DNA of 64,000 nucleotides, taken from contig NZ_WPIK01000016.1 of NCBI RefSeq assembly GCF_009754915.1, positions 1 to 64,000 on the forward strand, in the 5' to 3' direction. This document shows positions 60,766 to 64,000 of the stretch, piece after piece (the first letter of the stretch is position 1; every line of letters starts with the position of its first letter). The stretch is from Mucilaginibacter arboris (GTDB taxonomy: Bacteria; Bacteroidota; Bacteroidia; Sphingobacteriales; Sphingobacteriaceae). The notes under the pieces are model-generated. The model saw nothing but the letters and a program-made list of their open reading frames with translations. It did no database searches and was not told the DNA's origin. Both the position numbers and the translations under genes were made by a program.

Positions 60766-61995
60766 TTAAGGTTTACGGTATAAATTGGTACTCTTTACTG
60801 GTGTTATTTCGCTTTCGGTCGAAATACTATTAAGGTTTCTTGATATAAGGTTTGTGCTGGTTTGCTCTGCAACCAATTCTTGTTCCGACGATGCTTTAAT
60901 TAAAGATTTAAATAAGCCGTCTTTGTCGGTTAGCTGGATTTTATGCAAATTTTGGAGATTGATAACGAGAAAATTTTGTTCATCAGCTTTCAGCACTTCA
61001 TAGGTATCGGGACCGTAGTTAATCTTTTGGCCAGCAATTAAACTGTTTGAACCAAGTGTCTTATCACCTGCCCTTTCAATGCTTATTTCCTGCTTTTGCT
61101 CTAAACCTATTACATAATCATATATCCTCTGTGCATCGGAGGCGGCGGCATGTATTTCATAAGGCGTATCAGTTAAGACTTTGATCCAGCTATCTACATA
61201 AGCAATATGCTGTTTTGGATCATGGCCTATTTTAAGTTCGTTGCCCAAGATCATGGAAGCGATCTCTGCACGTAATTCTTCCCTTGCATAGTCTGGCGTG
61301 CCAAACTTGTTTACTAACTCTCTATCAAGTCGCGAAGGATGGCCTGTCCAGTGCCCCAGTTCATGTAACAGTGTGGAGTAATACCGATCAGAGCTTTCAA
61401 ATTGATTTCGCTTGGGCATTTGAATTTTATCGTGAAGTGGCGTATAAAATGCAGCATCACCGGGAACGTGGTCGATTTTAGCGCCGGATGCTTTGAAGAT
61501 GTTTTCTGCCCTGATAAGCTTTTCCCATAAACTGTTCTTTTCTTCATTAACTATCGGCTGCGGCCCGATACCCTTAATTTGTTCTGCGTTGAAAACCCAG
61601 GCTTTTTGAACAATAGGAAACTTTAATTCTATTTGAATTTTAACGGGCTTTCCTGAAGTGTCCAGTACCGGCTTTTTGTTTTCGTCTAACTTCTGCTTTA
61701 GCACATGAGTTTTAACAAAGTTGATCATAAAGCCTTTTGCGCCTTTTTGGATTTGCCAACCTTGGCCTTCTGCTTGTTTGAAAGTTGCCCAGCGCGGATC
61801 ATCAAAGGGACTAAACAGGTTTAAGTATAGCGCATTCAAACCTTGGTAGGCCTTATTAGTAACAGCGTTATAAGGAGCTTTGTAATCAGTTCCTGTACTA
61901 TTCCACGGCTTTTGCCAAGGCGCTATTCCTTCTTTTAATTGCTCGATTATTTTATCGGCAACCAACTCATGGAGTTTTTTAGTTTCTGTTGCCAT
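60766..61995 (-). CDS. ArdC-like antirestriction protein (ssDNA-binding plus zincin)
   Basis: 409 residues. The N-terminal ArdC domain (KLHELVADKIIEQLKEGIAP, then YQGLNALYLNL) binds single-stranded DNA. The C-terminal metallopeptidase-like domain carries the HExxH-type motif STLLHELGHWTGHPSRLD and the distal acidic helix REELRAEIASMILGNEL. Such proteins enter the recipient with the transferred strand and counter restriction. The last ~30 residues are variable and include NSIST, which is iteron DNA read as protein (60817-60836). It starts directly after the stop of a small gene. Confidence 0.87.
   Translation of the reverse strand: MATETKKLHELVADKIIEQLKEGIAPWQKPWNSTGTDYKAPYNAVTNKAYQGLNALYLNLFSPFDDPRWATFKQAEGQGWQIQKGAKGFMINFVKTHVLKQKLDENKKPVLDTSGKPVKIQIELKFPIVQKAWVFNAEQIKGIGPQPIVNEEKNSLWEKLIRAENIFKASGAKIDHVPGDAAFYTPLHDKIQMPKRNQFESSDRYYSTLLHELGHWTGHPSRLDRELVNKFGTPDYAREELRAEIASMILGNELKIGHDPKQHIAYVDSWIKVLTDTPYEIHAAASDAQRIYDYVIGLEQKQEISIERAGDKTLGSNSLIAGQKINYGPDTYEVLKADEQNFLVINLQNLHKIQLTDKDGLFKSLIKASSEQELVAEQTSTNLISRNLNSISTESEITPVKSTNLYRKP
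60817..60836 (+). repeat. Perfect iteron inside the ArdC-like coding region
   Basis: GGTCGAAATACTATTAAGGT, identical to the origin consensus, lies within the 3' end of the antirestriction gene, about 4.8 kb from the origin. It may serve initiator binding or be a site of past recombination. Confidence 0.85.
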
Positions 61996-62154
61996 TTATA
62001 CCTCGCTTTCTTCGATATCCTCGTCCGGAAGTAGGTCGGCTACATCAACACCGTAAATAATAGCCTCTTCTTTTGTTAATTCTACTTTTTCACCCTCAGC
62101 AACACGTTGTAACTTTAGGAGCAAAGATGTTTCGGGTTTTTGTTCTGTTGACAT
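61996..62154 (-). CDS. Small acidic protein (52 residues) in transfer operon
   Basis: An ATG at 62154 opens a frame reading MSTEQKPETSLLLKLQRVAE, then KVELTKEEAIIYGVDVAD, ending at a TAA whose last base abuts the ArdC ATG. Tight spacing on both sides (2 bp to the M23 gene stop, 0 bp to ArdC) supports a real gene. No domain was recognised. Confidence 0.6.
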   Translation of the reverse strand: MSTEQKPETSLLLKLQRVAEGEKVELTKEEAIIYGVDVADLLPDEDIEESEV

Positions 62155-62156
62155 TT

Positions 62157-62789
62157 CTATTTGTTAAAGGTTAATAATTCAATTAATTGGTTTCTTTCTT
62201 TAATCAGCAAAATCTCTGACAAAAAGGGTAGGGGATTTATAGTTTGTCCTTTATATCTTACAATAAAATGCAGGTGCTCGCCGGTTACAAGGCCTGATTG
62301 GCCGCTAATTCCGATAACAGAACCAGCCTTCACTAATTCACCGACATTTACCAACCGTTCCGACAGATGCCCATAAGTAGTTTCGTAGTAACCGTGGTTT
62401 ATAGTTACGTAATTACCTATCGCATGATCGTAATTTGAGGCAATGACTGTTCCGTGCAGGACTGAATAAATCATGGCGTGGCGCGCTGAAAGATCAATGC
62501 CGTTATGAAACTTTATGCTTTTAACAATAGGGTGAATACGGTAACCATATCCTGATGTGAGACGAATATTATCAAGCGGTAAACTTGCAAGCCGCAGCAT
62601 TTCTTTTCCCGGCAGATAGTTTGATCCGTAGATCGTGTCTTTGTGGAACACCAGACTTGCTGCGGTATCTTTTTTAAGGGAGACAGAGTTGGTTGCCTCG
62701 AATGGCTTTATAGAATTAAACTCTTGTGAAAAACCAGATACAGCAAAAAGATAAAAAACAATAAAGGGGAATAATGATAACTTCATCAT
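62157..62789 (-). CDS. M23-family peptidoglycan endopeptidase (LytM-like), exported
   Basis: 210 residues with a signal peptide (MMKLSLFPFIVFYLFAVSGF). The LytM zinc motifs are present: FHNGIDLSA (His, Asp) and the later ETTYGHLSERL and GEHLHFIVRY (His-x-His). It cuts peptidoglycan cross-links and in this position probably opens the wall for transfer machinery. The catalytic set is intact. Confidence 0.85.
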   Translation of the reverse strand: MMKLSLFPFIVFYLFAVSGFSQEFNSIKPFEATNSVSLKKDTAASLVFHKDTIYGSNYLPGKEMLRLASLPLDNIRLTSGYGYRIHPIVKSIKFHNGIDLSARHAMIYSVLHGTVIASNYDHAIGNYVTINHGYYETTYGHLSERLVNVGELVKAGSVIGISGQSGLVTGEHLHFIVRYKGQTINPLPFLSEILLIKERNQLIELLTFNK

Positions 62790-62801
62790 TTGAATCTGGC
62801 T

Positions 62802-64000
62802 TTAGGAATAATGATGGATGATTTCTTCTACATCTTTTCTGATTTTCATGAAATTATCTTTGAGGATTTTGGCTTTTTCGCCGTTGAAATTGTAAAAAGT
62901 AGGCAGATCCCTATAGTTCTCTTCCTCTTTTTTAAGTTCAGTCATATCTAACTTAACCCGGCAGTGAATATTGGAGCTGGTATATTTTCCGGTATAATCA
63001 CCGCCAACGTCTGTTGCAAGTAAGCCGACAAGCTCACCCGTACCCAAAGAGGCTATTTTACCAGATGGTATAAGTGGTTCGTATCTCTCGTTTAGAGAGA
63101 TAGAGGTTTTGGTTCTATCAATACTTAATCCTTCGCCAATTTGCTTTTTCTTACCGAAAAGTCTTTCTAGCCATTCTAACGTTTCTTTATTTCTGGCAGA
63201 TCCTGAAATAACATTACCGATAACCGCCGTGATAGTTGCTGCGGTATCTTTACCCTGTAATTGTTTTAATTGAGGAAGCTCTTGCAAGCCAAGTAACACC
63301 GCAACCTTATTGCTACGGGCCGTGGAAATTAAATTTTCAATTTTATGAATGAAAAGGGTAGGGGCTTCATCGGCAATTATAGCTGTCGGTAAATTGCCCT
63401 TTGTATTGATTAGGCGTGTTAAACGGTTTACCACAACAGAGTAGCAGGTAGAATTGATATTTTGCGTGGCGGGGCTGTTTGCAAGGATTAAAATTGAGGG
63501 ATTTTTGGGATCGCTTATTTTAAGATTAAAGTCATCACCAGAGAATACCCATGCAGTTTCTTCTGTATTCAGCCTGGATATAAAAATCTTCAATGTTCCT
63601 ATTTGTCCTTCAAGTTGGTCAAACGCCTTCTTCTGTAGCGCGGATGCGAACGGAGAAAGTAAACTTTCAAGCAGTGGAAACTTATTTAAACAGGTGAAGA
63701 TTTCTTCATAAGTCCGGTTTAAAAAAGCCAGTAAGTGAGCAAATGTTGAATACTTTCCATTTTCATGCCTTGAAATAAAGAAAATACATGATGATAAGAA
63801 GTTGACCGCTGATTGGGTAAAGAACTTATCACTTCCACCGGAACTATCGCTTTTTTGAAGGCTTTCTACAATAGCCTCAGCCGTTTCGGATGCATCGGCC
63901 AATGTTTCAATGTAATCTGCCCTTAATGGGTTTATCCTCCTGCTTTTCTCTACTTTATCCAAGTTGATCACATTAAATTTATAATTCTTGTACTTGCCAT
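62802..64000 (-). CDS. Type IV coupling protein (TraG/VirD4-like), 5' end beyond the window
   Basis: At least 398 codons; the frame remains open to the right edge (GKYKNYKFNVINLDKVEK precedes the first internal start). This is the C-terminal part of a coupling ATPase: AIIADEAPTLFIHKIENLIS is the Walker B/DEAP-type region, then ARSNKVAVLLGLQELPQLKQ and NVISGSARNKETLEWLERLF. The Walker A box lies outside. It links the relaxosome to the secretion channel. Right-to-left order coupling protein, peptidase, small protein, ArdC suggests one operon. Confidence 0.88.
   Translation of the reverse strand, partial: GKYKNYKFNVINLDKVEKSRRINPLRADYIETLADASETAEAIVESLQKSDSSGGSDKFFTQSAVNFLSSCIFFISRHENGKYSTFAHLLAFLNRTYEEIFTCLNKFPLLESLLSPFASALQKKAFDQLEGQIGTLKIFISRLNTEETAWVFSGDDFNLKISDPKNPSILILANSPATQNINSTCYSVVVNRLTRLINTKGNLPTAIIADEAPTLFIHKIENLISTARSNKVAVLLGLQELPQLKQLQGKDTAATITAVIGNVISGSARNKETLEWLERLFGKKKQIGEGLSIDRTKTSISLNERYEPLIPSGKIASLGTGELVGLLATDVGGDYTGKYTSSNIHCRVKLDMTELKKEEENYRDLPTFYNFNGEKAKILKDNFMKIRKDVEEIIHHYS

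Noticed and set aside
1-64000. CRISPR arrays, rRNA or tRNA genes, intact IS elements
   Set aside because: The repeats present are octamer arrays, iterons, dif-like sites and operators; no spacer-repeat pattern, no transposase, and no rRNA or tRNA sequence was recognised.

Overview
The window reads as most of a mobilisable plasmid from a Bacteroidota bacterium, probably a Sphingobacteriaceae relative such as Pedobacter or Mucilaginibacter. The lineage is inferred from Bacteroidota-type -7 boxes (TAnnTTTG), DUF4099/DUF3945 and ArdC-like transfer-region proteins, a Wzi-family outer-membrane protein, and relaxase and coupling-protein sequences typical of this phylum. The plasmid call rests on a ParA partition operon, an iteron origin with its initiator, a Toprim primase, a relaxosome protein with the first 23 codons of a relaxase at the left edge, and a TraG/VirD4-type coupling protein running off the right edge. 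Both edges are transcribed in the same direction, so the unseen part of a circle slightly larger than 64 kb probably holds the rest of the relaxase and the start of the coupling protein.

Layout. 0-5.8 kb: mobilisation start, non-coding candidate oriT, acetyltransferase and membrane LuxR regulator, XRE regulator, parA and partner, serine recombinase. 5.8-10.3 kb: two PAS histidine kinases, a decayed receiver gene, and an RsbQ-like hydrolase placed directly before the second kinase. 10.7-15.2 kb: secreted peptide, Wzi-like porin, a secreted DNA/RNA nuclease facing a NuiA-like inhibitor gene, XRE regulator. 15.2-40.5 kb: accessory and defence region with two SSBs, RadC, DUF3800 protein, S1/P1 nuclease, WYL protein and reverse transcriptase, AbiE-type toxin-antitoxin, a sigma-like/Panacea pair, a type II CBASS operon and a complete type I restriction-modification operon. 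40.6-44.3 kb: small metabolic and stress cargo. 44.5-53.4 kb: DNA repair and mutagenesis genes (exonuclease VII, SRAP protein, imuA-imuB-dnaE2). 53.7-64 kb: primase, origin, initiator and transfer-region genes.

Two repeat systems appear to organise the molecule. First, eight AT-rich arrays are built from strictly 8-bp-phased units (consensus about NRTATAWN). They lie before parA, before rep and beside transfer and accessory genes, and look like a plasmid-wide centromere/operator set for the small partner of ParA. Second, four 28-bp XerC/XerD (dif-like) sites in one orientation sit at the edges of cargo blocks at 10.37, 15.21, 40.56 and 44.34 kb. They imply pdif-style modular assembly, with the whole defence region as one module. 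Replication iterons (GGTCGAAATACTATTAAGGT) are clustered at 55.7-56.0 kb and also lie inside two genes and beside parA.

No rRNA, tRNA, CRISPR array or intact insertion sequence was recognised. All family calls are from reading motifs; no database search was run.
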